A DNA stretch of 64,000 nucleotides. It comes from an uncultured Flavobacteriaceae bacterium. GTDB lineage: Bacteria > Bacteroidota > Bacteroidia > Flavobacteriales > Flavobacteriaceae. Below, in pieces: positions 34,901-43,487 of the stretch (within the stretch, counting starts at the first letter, position 1; every line of letters begins with the position of its first letter). The position numbers and the translations under genes are program-made. The DNA lies in NCBI GenBank assembly GCA_937929935.1, contig CALFUL010000004.1:310001-374000 (forward strand). The letters run 5' to 3'. The notes beneath the pieces were generated by a model. The model did not search any database. It was not told the DNA's origin and saw nothing but the letters and a program-made list of their open reading frames with translations.

Positions 34901-34943
34901 TTTGGTAAAACAATAGGCGAAATGAGCGGCCATATTCTAGACG
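34901..34943. repeat. Repeat C, copy 2
   Basis: TTGGTAAAACAATAGGCGAA and GAGCGGCCATATTCTAGACG match copy 1 at 34453. A stretch after it (GGCGAGTTGATGCGGCTG) also resembles part of repeat A copy 1 (CTGCGAGTTGATG, near 28187). Confidence 0.65.
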
Positions 34944-35190
34944 CGAGAAAATAGGTGCGACCAAAGGAGCATTTATTTTTCGGCGAGTTGATGCGGCTGC
35001 CTAGCCAGTAATAAAGTTTCTAACTGACTAAGGCCAACGGGCACCAGCTCGCTCCAAGCTAAAAATGTACTTTGGGTATATTTTCTTAACGCTCAGCCGT
35101 CTGTAAGCCTTGATTTTTTTGTTTCTTTTTTTATCAAGAAAAAAAGATAAATAAAAACCTTACTGGTTACGATATTGAAAGTCTATTTTA

Positions 35191-35598
35191 CATAATGTTA
35201 GGAACACGTTCAAAAAAACTTCAAACAAGACGAGAGGTTAGCAAGGGCTAAGAATTTTGCTCGCAGAGAAAATTTTAGCTGTTGCGGCAAGCTGACGAGA
35301 ATGCTGTAGAAAAAAATCTTGCACATATTTCCTTGAATACGAGGATTTTGAACAAATCTAAAAGGCTTGCTTTTAAATGGCGTTGGCAAGCGGCGGCAAA
35401 TTGTGTTTAAATTTAAAATGCGTTTTTCAGCATTTTAGAATTTAAAAAGCAATCAAGCGTTTGGCAGCGGCTATTTTACATAACGGCAAATTATGGTACA
35501 AATGAAAATATGCGTCGCAGACACCGCTTAAAAAAGTTTAATGACCCTGTTGTAAGTTTTAATCAATTCTCAGAGGGTTAAGGGATATTTTACATAAT
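35191..35598. repeat. Repeat family A, copy 2
   Basis: It is colinear with 27885-28410 and opens CATAATGTTAGGAACACG, ending GGGATATTTTACATAATAT. A local hairpin AAAATGC-GTTTTTCA-GCATTTT stands where copy 1 has a different hairpin. The 957-bp region 34846-35802 holds only this repeat, repeat C and copies of ATTATGTAAAAT on either strand. No gene was seen. Confidence 0.7.
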
Positions 35599-35802
35599 AT
35601 AGAATTATGAATTACAACTAAGATGTTGACCCTTAATTACTTAAGTTTACTTTTGTATCATAATTTATATTATGTAAAATAGACTATTTCAAATCTAGCG
35701 CCTCATCTCGCCGCCTTTTATATAATCCGCAGGATGATTAAAAAAACTCGTGTGTAACAAACTTATATTAGCTTAGTCTTTATGCAAATAAAGAACTTCG
35801 CT

Positions 35803-36300
35803 ATGAAAATTTTTCTACAGACTTCCATATTCCTTTTTGTATTTTGCACAACTTCCATGGCTACCGCACAATCTTCAATTGCCCCTGAAGAATTTAAAGA
35901 ACTTATTGGCAATTGGTCGGGTTCGCTTACGTATACCAACTATAGTGATGGTTCGTCCTTTAGCATGCCCGCAGAATTGGAGATAAAAACAGGAAAAAAC
36001 AATTACCAACTGAGGTTATTCACGAGTTACCCCAATGAACCTAAAGCCAATAGTAAGGGTATGCTCAAACTATCAAAAGATGGTACACAAATCAATAATG
36101 AATCCATCACATCCATCGAAAAATCAGCCAATTCAGTTACTCAGATTACTACCGAATACCAAGGAAAAGACAATCGAAAAAATGCACGTATCAAGAACAT
36201 TTACATTTTCGCTAAATCAAGGCTTATCATTAGAAAAGAAGTCAAATTTGAAGGTGCTAAAAATTGGATTTTGCGCAATGAATATAGTTATGTAAGATAG
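35803..36300 (+). CDS. Secreted protein, possible lipocalin-like domain
   Basis: 165 residues from the ATG at 35803, where a signal peptide begins (MKIFLQTSIFLFVFCTTSMA, then TAQ); an ATG at 35782 adds seven residues. The mature part, with LIGNWSGSLTYTNYSDGSSF near the start and alternating strands after it, looks like a small beta-barrel (DUF-type, lipocalin-like). No catalytic residues were seen. It marks the return to ordinary chromosome. Confidence 0.65.
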   Translation: MKIFLQTSIFLFVFCTTSMATAQSSIAPEEFKELIGNWSGSLTYTNYSDGSSFSMPAELEIKTGKNNYQLRLFTSYPNEPKANSKGMLKLSKDGTQINNESITSIEKSANSVTQITTEYQGKDNRKNARIKNIYIFAKSRLIIRKEVKFEGAKNWILRNEYSYVR

Positions 36301-36323
36301 TTTTTTCTAAAAAAAAATAGCGC

Positions 36324-36554
36324 CTAGAACATCTTCATCATGACCAAAGCTGATTTAGGATAAATTTCAGAAACTAGCTGTAAAATGTACAATCCACCTT
36401 CAGGGTTTCTGTAGTTCAACAAACGATACCCGGCCTCTGTAAATTATTTCTTGAAATCGATATTTTTATATGCTGGATCCTTAGCAATCTTAGCTCCATA
36501 GGTCCTGACTTGATCATGTTTTCCTGCAACAAACAATTCCGTTAAGTGATCCAT
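36324..36554 (-). pseudogene. Remnant of a hydrolase C-terminal tail (tetratricopeptide-like)
   Basis: On the minus strand, ATG 36554 to TAG 36324 reads MDHLTELFVAGKHDQVRTYG, IDFKK, an in-frame TAA, then FTEAGYRLLNYRNPEGGLYI and SEIYPKSALV. The second part resembles the usual C-terminus of Bacteroidota esterase or serine-hydrolase proteins with GY-LL and YP-S motifs. No upstream catalytic part remains. Clearly decayed. Confidence 0.55.
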
Positions 36555-36586
36555 AGGATAGAAAATGAGGCCACAGAAAAATTTAG

Positions 36587-36619
36587 AACAAAAAAAACCG
36601 CTCATTGCTGAACGGTTTT
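36587..36619 (-). terminator. Rho-independent terminator
   Basis: On the minus strand AAAACCG, a 12-nt loop TTCAGCAATGAG and CGGTTTTTTTT form a stem with a long U-run, 20 bp after the stop of the acidic-protein gene. Confidence 0.85.
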
Positions 36620-36638
36620 GCTACTATCTATTGTAACT

Positions 36639-37079
36639 CTATTTGAAAAGACTTTTCGCTTTGTCAAGTAAACCACCAGCATCACCACCAATTAGGCCCC
36701 TAAGATTTTCTAAACTAAACATAGAATCTCCTTCTTCGCTTGATAAAAACTTCTCTTTTAGGCCATCTACTAATCCCGGAGCAACATTTCCAGCTTCTGC
36801 TTCTGCTTCTTCAGCGTTCATACCTTTACTTTGAAGTATTTCAGAAAGTTTATCTTTTAAGTTTTGAACAATGCCGCTATCTTCGGTAGCATTACCATCG
36901 TTCGAAAATAAGCTTGTTATTGAGCTCATGTCTCCAGCACCTACTTTCTCCATCAGGCTATCAATAAGTGAAGAAGCTCCTTCTTCAGCTGCCCCATTTG
37001 TTGCTTCTGAATTCAAAGAGTTTGCTCCCATTTTTTCTTGTAATTTTTCAATAGCCAATTTTTTCAATTGTTCTAACAT
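36639..37079 (-). CDS. Acidic, Ala/Glu/Ser-rich protein of unknown function
   Basis: 146 residues, starting MLEQLKKLAIEKLQEKMGAN. It is rich in Glu, Asp and Ser, with an amphipathic C-terminal region (GLVDGLKEKFLSSEEGDSMF, ending LLDKAKSLFK). No signal peptide or membrane segment. A family relation to DUF937-like proteins is possible but was not shown. It carries its own terminator. Confidence 0.65.
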   Translation of the reverse strand: MLEQLKKLAIEKLQEKMGANSLNSEATNGAAEEGASSLIDSLMEKVGAGDMSSITSLFSNDGNATEDSGIVQNLKDKLSEILQSKGMNAEEAEAEAGNVAPGLVDGLKEKFLSSEEGDSMFSLENLRGLIGGDAGGLLDKAKSLFK

Positions 37080-37247
37080 AGTGTTTAATAATTTAAAGTT
37101 AATAGTATTGAAAGTTACTGAAGAAGCAATCTATTTCGCCTAAGTATGCACATATTATTTGTAAATATAGACCAACTACTATTCCACTACGATTAACGGT
37201 ACATTGCAACACGATAATTAAAAAGCAATTTGATAATTTTAACAAAA

Positions 37248-37275
37248 AAAGCCCCATCATTTCTGATGAGGCTTT
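37248..37275 (-). terminator. Rho-independent terminator of cspA
   Basis: On the minus strand AAAGCCTCATCAG-AAA-TGATGGGGCTTT is followed by Ts, directly after the cold-shock gene. Confidence 0.85.
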
Positions 37276-37296
37276 AAGTTTAAAGTTTTAAGCGTA

Positions 37297-37491
37297 TTAT
37301 TCTATAACTCTTACGTCAACCGCGTTTAATCCTTTTTTACCTTGGGTTAGTTCGAATTCAACTTCATCGCCTTCGCGAATTTCATCTACTAATCCAGAAA
37401 TGTGAACAAAATGTTCTTCGTTTGAACCTTCTTCTGTAATAAATCCGAAGCCTTTCGCATCGTTGAAGAATTTTACTGTTCCTTTACTCAT
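37297..37491 (-). CDS. cspA: Cold shock protein, CspA family
   Basis: 64 residues, one cold-shock domain. GTVKFFNDAKGFGFITEEGS carries RNP1 (KGFGFI) and EEHFVHISGLV carries RNP2 (FVH). It binds single-stranded nucleic acid and loosens mRNA structure. The 150-bp leader between it and the divergent lipoprotein gene is AT-rich, which would suit a cold-regulated 5' UTR, but no specific element was identified. A strong terminator follows. Confidence 0.93.
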   Translation of the reverse strand: MSKGTVKFFNDAKGFGFITEEGSNEEHFVHISGLVDEIREGDEVEFELTQGKKGLNAVDVRVIE

Positions 37492-37641
37492 AATTGTACT
37501 ATAATTTAATATTAATAATTACAATGAATCATTCAATTACTGTGCCACAAATTAAATTAGGCCCTTACATCATATATATGTTTTACATAAAGCTAACAAA
37601 ATCTATAATTTCTGTATATTCATCACGCTTAAAAAACACTC

Positions 37642-38121
37642 ATGAAATATAGTCTATACGTTCTCTTTTTTATCACATTACTTTCTTGTGGTTCTGATGA
37701 TACTACCCCACCACCTGCATTAAATATTGATTATACGGCGATTAATGAACAAGAAATAATAGATTATTTGAGAATCAATAGTCTTGAGGCTGAACGAACC
37801 GAAAGCGGTTTATATTATACTGTCGAAAACCAAGGCGAAGGCGTTATGCCTGAAGCTAACTCTCAAGTAACCGTATTGTATATAGGTACTTTGTTAAACG
37901 GAGTTGTTTTTGATCAAAATACCGATACAGGTATCTCAGCAGGCGTTTCTGATTTTATATTAGGCTGGCGCGAAGGCTTACCGCTATTCAATGAAGGTGG
38001 TTCAGGTACTTTGTTTGTACCTGCTCATTTGGGCTACGGTAGTGCAGGTGTTGGTGCTATACCTGGGGGTGCTGTTTTAATTTTTGATATTGAATTAGTC
38101 GCTGTTACGCCAATCAATTAA
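37642..38121 (+). CDS. FKBP-type peptidyl-prolyl cis-trans isomerase lipoprotein
   Basis: 159 residues. Lipoprotein signal with lipobox LLSC (Cys16). FKBP core with VTVLYIGTLLNGVVFDQNTD, FILGWREGLPLFNEGGSGT, FVPAHLGYGSAGVGAIPGGA and FDIELVAV, containing the active-site Tyr, Phe, Asp and Trp positions of the fold. It assists protein folding in the periplasm at the membrane. It converges with the sorbosone dehydrogenase-like gene, ending 9 bp from it. Confidence 0.88.
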   Translation: MKYSLYVLFFITLLSCGSDDTTPPPALNIDYTAINEQEIIDYLRINSLEAERTESGLYYTVENQGEGVMPEANSQVTVLYIGTLLNGVVFDQNTDTGISAGVSDFILGWREGLPLFNEGGSGTLFVPAHLGYGSAGVGAIPGGAVLIFDIELVAVTPIN

Positions 38122-38130
38122 TCGAATTTC

Positions 38131-39303
38131 TTAGTTGGTAACCACCGGTTTATTATACGTTACTCTATAAATAGCATCGCCAAAATCATCTGAGATAAGC
38201 ATAGAGCCATCTGCCAATTCTAATAGGTCAACAGGGCGCCCAAAACGCTCTTGACTCTCTTCATCAAGCCATCCGTCTATAAAGGTTTCATAGCCTTTTG
38301 AAACGCCGTTGTCGATTTTCACTAAGGCAATTTTATACCCTACTTTTTTAGTCCGGTTCCATGAGCCGTGCTCTGCAATAAAGGCGTATTGTTTATATTT
38401 TTCAGGAAACATATTTCCTGTATAAAATTTAACACCCAAAGGTGCTACATGTGCACCTAAGGCTTCCACCGGAGGCACAAAATCTTCACAAGGATGCTGA
38501 TCACCAAATTCTGGATCTTTCACAGTGCCACCATGACAAAAAGGATACCCAAAGTGCTGACCTAATTCAGTAACACGATTTAATTCACAAGGGGGAATAT
38601 CATCGCCCATCATATCTCTTCCATTATCTGTAAAATAAAGCTCCTTAGATTCCGGATGCCACGTAAAGCCTACTGTATTTCTCACTCCGTTTGCCACAAT
38701 TTCACGATTACTTCCGTCTGGGTCCATACGTGTAATACTCGCATATCTTTTATCAACTACGGCTGAATCACATATATTACACGGGGCGCCAACCGGAACG
38801 TATAATTTATCATCAGGCCCGAAGGCAATATATTTCCATCCATGATGAAATTCCGTAGGGTAATCATCATACACCACTACTGGTTTCGGCATCTTCTCTA
38901 AATTGGCTTCTATGTTATCATAACGCAGTAATCGGCCAGGTTCTGCAACATACAACGCACCATTTCTATAGGCAATTCCATTAGGCATTTGAAGCGCAGT
39001 ATCTATCACGATAACATTATCTGCTCTAAAATCTTTATCACGATCTTGAATCGCATATACGGTATTTTCATTACGTGTACCCACGAAAAGGGTGCCATTC
39101 TCTCCCATCGCCATGGATCGAGCACCGTCTATACTATCTGCATATACTTCAATTGAAAAGCCTTCTGGTAAATTCAACTTTTCAATAGGAAGCACAGCGG
39201 CCGCCTCTTCATATTGCTTGATGGGTTTACCCTCAGTAGTTTCTTTACACGCACTAATGCTAATGATAGTTGCGACAAGGACTAGTTTTAAAATTGTTTT
39301 CAT
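38131..39303 (-). CDS. Sorbosone dehydrogenase-like beta-propeller lipoprotein
   Basis: 390 residues with lipobox ISAC (Cys19). The six-bladed propeller of soluble quinoprotein sugar dehydrogenases is recognisable from NLPEGFSIEVYADSIDGARS, EFHHGWKYIAFGPDDKLYVP, RMDPDGSNREI and VDLLELADGSMLISDDFGDA. These use PQQ or no cofactor to oxidise sugars or sorbosone-like aldehydes. Its start overlaps the stop of a sugar isomerase gene by 4 bp, indicating a joint carbohydrate role. Whether PQQ is bound is unknown. Confidence 0.82.
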   Translation of the reverse strand: MKTILKLVLVATIISISACKETTEGKPIKQYEEAAAVLPIEKLNLPEGFSIEVYADSIDGARSMAMGENGTLFVGTRNENTVYAIQDRDKDFRADNVIVIDTALQMPNGIAYRNGALYVAEPGRLLRYDNIEANLEKMPKPVVVYDDYPTEFHHGWKYIAFGPDDKLYVPVGAPCNICDSAVVDKRYASITRMDPDGSNREIVANGVRNTVGFTWHPESKELYFTDNGRDMMGDDIPPCELNRVTELGQHFGYPFCHGGTVKDPEFGDQHPCEDFVPPVEALGAHVAPLGVKFYTGNMFPEKYKQYAFIAEHGSWNRTKKVGYKIALVKIDNGVSKGYETFIDGWLDEESQERFGRPVDLLELADGSMLISDDFGDAIYRVTYNKPVVTN

Positions 39304-40199
39304 AAGTAAGGTTGTAGTTGTTTTTTGAAGTAATTCGCACTATCAGCTGCACTCTGCATTGAATTCTGTGCGTAATTACCACCTTGTTCTATATAATAAT
39401 ATTCAAGCGCATCTTTATCTATTTTTGATAGGATGTCAATATAGTCTATAGAACCATTGCCTAATTCTGAATAATCACGGGTTTGTTTATCCATATCTTT
39501 GATATGCCACATCACGTATCTTCCCGGATTTTGCGCAATGAGCTCAGCAGCTGTCAATTTTGAAGAATGGGCAACCCAATACATATCCATTTGTAATTTG
39601 ACCCATTCTGGATCTGTTTGCGACAAAATATAATCATAACCCTTTTCGCCATTGTGGTCAGTAAATTCAAAATCATGGTTGTGATAGGCAAACCCTAATC
39701 CATTTTTAGTAACCAACTCCCCCATTCTATTGAGTTTTTCAGTTAGTTGTTTGAAACCCTCTATATTTCTGTATTCAGGAGCTAACCATGGCCAGGTAAC
39801 ATATTTAGCGCCAATCACATGTGAGCCCTCTATACATTGCTCAAGATAGTTCTGCAGCGCACTAAAAGGTTTTGTAAAAAAGCTTGAAAAATCATAGTGC
39901 CCGCTAGTTACCGTAAAGCCTAAATCATCAATTACCTTTTTAAACTCGGTAGCTTTTAATCCATAAAAGGACTTGTTCTCGCCGTCATATCCAAAGAGTT
40001 CTGAGTCTTCATACCCAAAAGCGCGTACTTTTTTTAAGGTATCAATAGGATCCTTCGCCATGGCATCACGCACACTAAAAAGCTGGAGACCCATTTTAAA
40101 AGATTTCTTTGGTGTGCTTGCTGCACATGAGAATTGCAGTGGTAGCGCTGATGTGGCTAACAAAGCACCTGATTGTTTAACAAAGTTGCGTCTATTCAT
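39300..40199 (-). CDS. Sugar phosphate isomerase/epimerase family protein (exported)
   Basis: 299 residues. N-terminus MNRRNFVKQSGALLATSALP is a twin-arginine-type export signal (RRNF). The mature TIM barrel (KMGLQLFSVRDAMAKDP, then GLGFAYHNHDFEF, then WHIKDMDKQTRDYSELGNGS) fits AP endonuclease family 2-like xylose-isomerase-fold proteins. It probably acts on an extracytoplasmic sugar or polyol. It is translationally coupled to the sorbosone dehydrogenase-like lipoprotein. Confidence 0.85.
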   Translation of the reverse strand: MNRRNFVKQSGALLATSALPLQFSCAASTPKKSFKMGLQLFSVRDAMAKDPIDTLKKVRAFGYEDSELFGYDGENKSFYGLKATEFKKVIDDLGFTVTSGHYDFSSFFTKPFSALQNYLEQCIEGSHVIGAKYVTWPWLAPEYRNIEGFKQLTEKLNRMGELVTKNGLGFAYHNHDFEFTDHNGEKGYDYILSQTDPEWVKLQMDMYWVAHSSKLTAAELIAQNPGRYVMWHIKDMDKQTRDYSELGNGSIDYIDILSKIDKDALEYYYIEQGGNYAQNSMQSAADSANYFKKQLQPYL

Positions 40200-40245
40200 A
40201 AACTGGCCTTTAACTCTTTAAATATACTATAATTTAGAGTAATCA

Positions 40246-41136
40246 TCAGGAGTTCTTCGCAAATCGATAGCCCAATAGGCCCGCAATTATGAGGCTTCCA
40301 CCAATCAACTGAATGCCATATATTTTTTCCCCAAAGGGAAATGCGAGCAGTACCGCAAAAAACGGAATAAGATTCATGTATAAACTAGAACTAGTAGATC
40401 CTATTTTGGCAACACAATAATAAAAAGCGACATAGGCTGCGGCAGAACCCAAGAAACCTAAAAATAAGATACTTACCCAAAATTCAGGGTTTTGAGGAAG
40501 TGGCGCAGTCAACATTTCAGAAAAAGAAACCATAGCAAAACAGGCTAAACCAAATAGAATACTTAAGGTAGTTACTAAAATGGCATCTAAATGGGCTAAG
40601 TATTTGGCAATGACAATTTGCGATAAAGAAAATACCAATGCCATGCCTAAAATATAGAAATCTCCGAGTACAAATTGAAATTCAAATAAGCTTGATAGGT
40701 CTCCTTTAATAATAATGAGCACCACACCTGAGAAACTCAATAAAATAGCAAGCCATTGAAAGATTTTTAATCTTTGTTTTTCAAAAATATAGGAGAGCAC
40801 GCCTGTAATGGCCGGCGTTGTCGCAATAATCAAAGAACCATTAACAGCGCTGGTTGTTTCTAAACCTTTATTAAAGAAATAAATAGTTAGAAAAATACCT
40901 AAAAAACCCGTTAGAAAAGTATAGCCCCATTCTTTTGCATTCAATTTAATTTTAAAAAGACCAGTCTTATACTTAGAATAAAGGAGTGCTACCAAAGCTA
41001 CAGCTGATAGAAAAAAGCGCCAAGTGGCAATGCCTAAAGTACTGTAATAAAGCAATGCTATTTTGGTAAAGTGAAAGTTTGCAGCCCAAACTAACATCGT
41101 GCTGATCAATAGAAAAACCGGAAGCCATTTTTTCAT
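40246..41136 (-). CDS. EamA/DMT family transporter
   Basis: 296 residues, ten hydrophobic helices in two EamA repeats. LVWAANFHFTKIALLYYSTL and GIATWRFFLSAVALVALL are the usual first two helices, and FFAVLLAFPFGEKIYGIQLI with GGSLIIAGLLGY the last ones. Inner-membrane carrier of a small metabolite. Substrate unknown. A second paralogue lies at 14.6 kb. Confidence 0.87.
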   Translation of the reverse strand: MKKWLPVFLLISTMLVWAANFHFTKIALLYYSTLGIATWRFFLSAVALVALLYSKYKTGLFKIKLNAKEWGYTFLTGFLGIFLTIYFFNKGLETTSAVNGSLIIATTPAITGVLSYIFEKQRLKIFQWLAILLSFSGVVLIIIKGDLSSLFEFQFVLGDFYILGMALVFSLSQIVIAKYLAHLDAILVTTLSILFGLACFAMVSFSEMLTAPLPQNPEFWVSILFLGFLGSAAAYVAFYYCVAKIGSTSSSLYMNLIPFFAVLLAFPFGEKIYGIQLIGGSLIIAGLLGYRFAKNS

Positions 41137-41223
41137 GAGATACTTCCTAAAATAGAATTAAAAGAGTTGCGTAATATCAAGAATAAAAACAATGATGGTG
41201 CAATGAATACGGTGTTTTTTGAA

Positions 41224-42459
41224 CTACTCATTATTTTCTTCAAGTAAAAGTGACATCATCGCTCGAGCTGATTCAACACCTTTTGTTTTGATAAATTTAC
41301 GTGGGGTGTTATCGCCTATTTCATAAGTAATACCAGTAGCGCCAAATTGTCTGTTAAACCAACCACTTGATGTTGGTCGGGTAATTTTTCCAGCACTCTC
41401 ATTGATATCTTCTAAACCTGTAGCTACACGTATTTTTTCAAGCCACGCTTTTGTAAATGCCGGTATTTTACGCGGTACACTTTCATGCGGTGTGTAATAG
41501 ACATCACGATAGGTACTATGAAAATCTAAGCCTAAAAGCACTTCATTTTTATGCAGGGTAGTTTCATAAACCATATGGTTGGTAACCTGCTCAATTTCAG
41601 GTTGATGGTAGTTCGCCCAATCACGATTCAAATCAACGCCACCCGTATTATGTCTAAAATGCCCTAAATCTACCCCATCAGGATTCATTAAAGGATACAC
41701 CAGCAATCGATATTTGTCTAAAAAGCCATTGGTAGCCCCTTCTGAAACAATTGTTTCAATAAAGGCTTTCATGCATAAAAAGCCTGTGACTTCAGGCGGA
41801 TGCTGACGACTAATAATGAGTATCGCAGGTTTGTTCTGAAAATTTTCTGAATTGTGAATATTCAAGTGATATAAAGAGCGACCCTCTGCACTTTTTCCTG
41901 CAAAACTCTTACGTACTGCTGCATTCTCAGCTATTTTATCTACCCACTGCCCTACGCGCTTATGGTCTTGAATTTCTTGTGCTGCTACCCATAAGGTGTC
42001 TTTTGTGAGCGGTAAACGTAAAACAGCTTGCGTGGTATCTCTAAGCAATTGAATGGCACTTGAATCAATGGGCGTCCAGTTTTGACCATCTGTACTTAAT
42101 TTAGGCCAGTAGCGATGTTTTTGACCGTTTGAATAATCTAAGACCAACGCAATCTTTCTCTCTTCTTTTGACCATATTTTAAAAGCATACCAAGGACTAG
42201 GGTTTATTGGAAAATTCTCTGCCCAGATTCGCGCTTCATAGGTTGAATCATTAAGCTGAATCATATCATTTAAACGTGCTGACGGAAAATCATTAGTCGC
42301 TGCAATATCTTTAAAAGAAAATACTTGCTTCTTTTGTGTTTGCACCGGTCTTTTGGTGGTGTTTACAGGATTAGGGTAGCTATGTTTTGTGGCAATTAAC
42401 GGTTTTGTAGCCGTACATGAAAATAGAAGAATACAGCTTAGAAAGACAATTTTTTTCAT
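41224..42459 (-). CDS. M14 zinc carboxypeptidase-family lipoprotein
   Basis: 411 residues, lipobox LLFSC (Cys15). Residues 50-190 form a beta-rich N-terminal domain. The metallo-carboxypeptidase fold follows with zinc ligands His220 and Glu223 (RQHPPEVTG), His314 (LDFHSTY), the substrate-binding pair Asn278-Arg279 (GVDLNRDW) and catalytic Glu380 (TYEIGD). It would remove C-terminal or cell-wall-linked amino acids outside the inner membrane. All key residues are present. Confidence 0.88.
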   Translation of the reverse strand: MKKIVFLSCILLFSCTATKPLIATKHSYPNPVNTTKRPVQTQKKQVFSFKDIAATNDFPSARLNDMIQLNDSTYEARIWAENFPINPSPWYAFKIWSKEERKIALVLDYSNGQKHRYWPKLSTDGQNWTPIDSSAIQLLRDTTQAVLRLPLTKDTLWVAAQEIQDHKRVGQWVDKIAENAAVRKSFAGKSAEGRSLYHLNIHNSENFQNKPAILIISRQHPPEVTGFLCMKAFIETIVSEGATNGFLDKYRLLVYPLMNPDGVDLGHFRHNTGGVDLNRDWANYHQPEIEQVTNHMVYETTLHKNEVLLGLDFHSTYRDVYYTPHESVPRKIPAFTKAWLEKIRVATGLEDINESAGKITRPTSSGWFNRQFGATGITYEIGDNTPRKFIKTKGVESARAMMSLLLEENNE

Positions 42460-42513
42460 GTGTTCAAGATACTGAACAAATACGAAAGTAAAAACGACCT
42501 TGGCGATTGTCTA

Positions 42514-42550
42514 TAAAAAAAACCTCATACTAGTTGTAGCATGAGGGTTT
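42514..42550 (-). terminator. Rho-independent terminator
   Basis: On the minus strand AAACCCTCATGC and a loop pair with ATGAGGTTTT followed by a U-run, downstream of the lipoprotein gene at 42570. Confidence 0.8.
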
Positions 42551-42569
42551 GTATGGAATTTGAATGAGA

Positions 42570-43364
42570 TTAATCAGTCAAATTAAATTCTTCATTTGAA
42601 CCGTCAGGATGCGTAATTGTGGCGACCGCATTACAGTCTCCATTTCCAAAACTAACAGTAGTTACTAATTCGTTTTTAATTAATGACATAACGCCACTAG
42701 TAATGTAATCACAGCTAAAGCTTGATCTCAATGGGGTTGTAATTGATATTTCATAAACATCATTGTTATTGACAATGGTCCAATCTCCTTCAATTGTAAC
42801 TGCAAAATCAAGAATATTAGTGGTCGTAAATGATATAGTTAAGGTTTTTGTTCCTGTTTCTGCTAAAACTGAATCATCAGCCATGGCAACGGTCATATCA
42901 CTTACCACATTAATTACAACGGTAGCTTCATCGCCACTTACCTCAAAACTTCGTGTACCATTAAGAACAACCTCACCTACACTTACATTATTATAGGTCG
43001 CTGTAAAAGCCGCATCTTCGTTACCTTCTTCAAAAACAACGTTTAAAGAGCCATTTAATACTTCATCACTACCATCAACTGTACAATTGTCAAAGGTTAC
43101 GGTATAGCCAGTGCTGGTAACATCTGTAATGGTACAATCAACTTTTTGGGTTGATGACTTACCTGCTTGGTTACTTTGAAAAGCTGAAACTAAATAGGTG
43201 TCAATGGTACTTGAAAAAGTATCGGTATTTAATATTAGATTTACTTCAGAAGCTTCTAATTTTTGTTCTTCTACAATACTCTCAACTTCAGGATCATCTT
43301 TACCACAGCTCCAGACAAAAAGCATGGCAAAGGCAAAAAATAAAAAGTTTTTAGAGTTTTTCAT
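42570..43364 (-). CDS. Beta-rich lipoprotein of unknown function
   Basis: 264 residues from the ATG at 43364 (MKNSKNFLFFAFAMLFVWSC, lipobox VWSC; an ATG four codons upstream is possible). After an acidic linker (GKDDPEVESIVEEQK), the chain is made of Thr/Val-rich strands, with Cys residues and repeated TVTFDNCTVDGSDEVLNGSL-like elements. Probably a cell-surface beta protein. No enzyme motif. Confidence 0.65.
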   Translation of the reverse strand: MKNSKNFLFFAFAMLFVWSCGKDDPEVESIVEEQKLEASEVNLILNTDTFSSTIDTYLVSAFQSNQAGKSSTQKVDCTITDVTSTGYTVTFDNCTVDGSDEVLNGSLNVVFEEGNEDAAFTATYNNVSVGEVVLNGTRSFEVSGDEATVVINVVSDMTVAMADDSVLAETGTKTLTISFTTTNILDFAVTIEGDWTIVNNNDVYEISITTPLRSSFSCDYITSGVMSLIKNELVTTVSFGNGDCNAVATITHPDGSNEEFNLTD

Positions 43365-43487
43365 AATCAAATTCATAGTTATTTTTTTTAGTTAATACAA
43401 GTGTAAAACGTAGGTTTTACCTCATTTAGTGTTTATTACTATTCAAAATTAGGAAAAAGAATAATACGCTTTATCTGTAACAGTTAG

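Noticed and set aside
27871-35680. True integron attC sites
   Set aside because: The conserved GTTRRRY/RYYYAAC core pair with a folding bottom strand was not found and no IntI gene lies in the window, so only a cassette-like mode is proposed.
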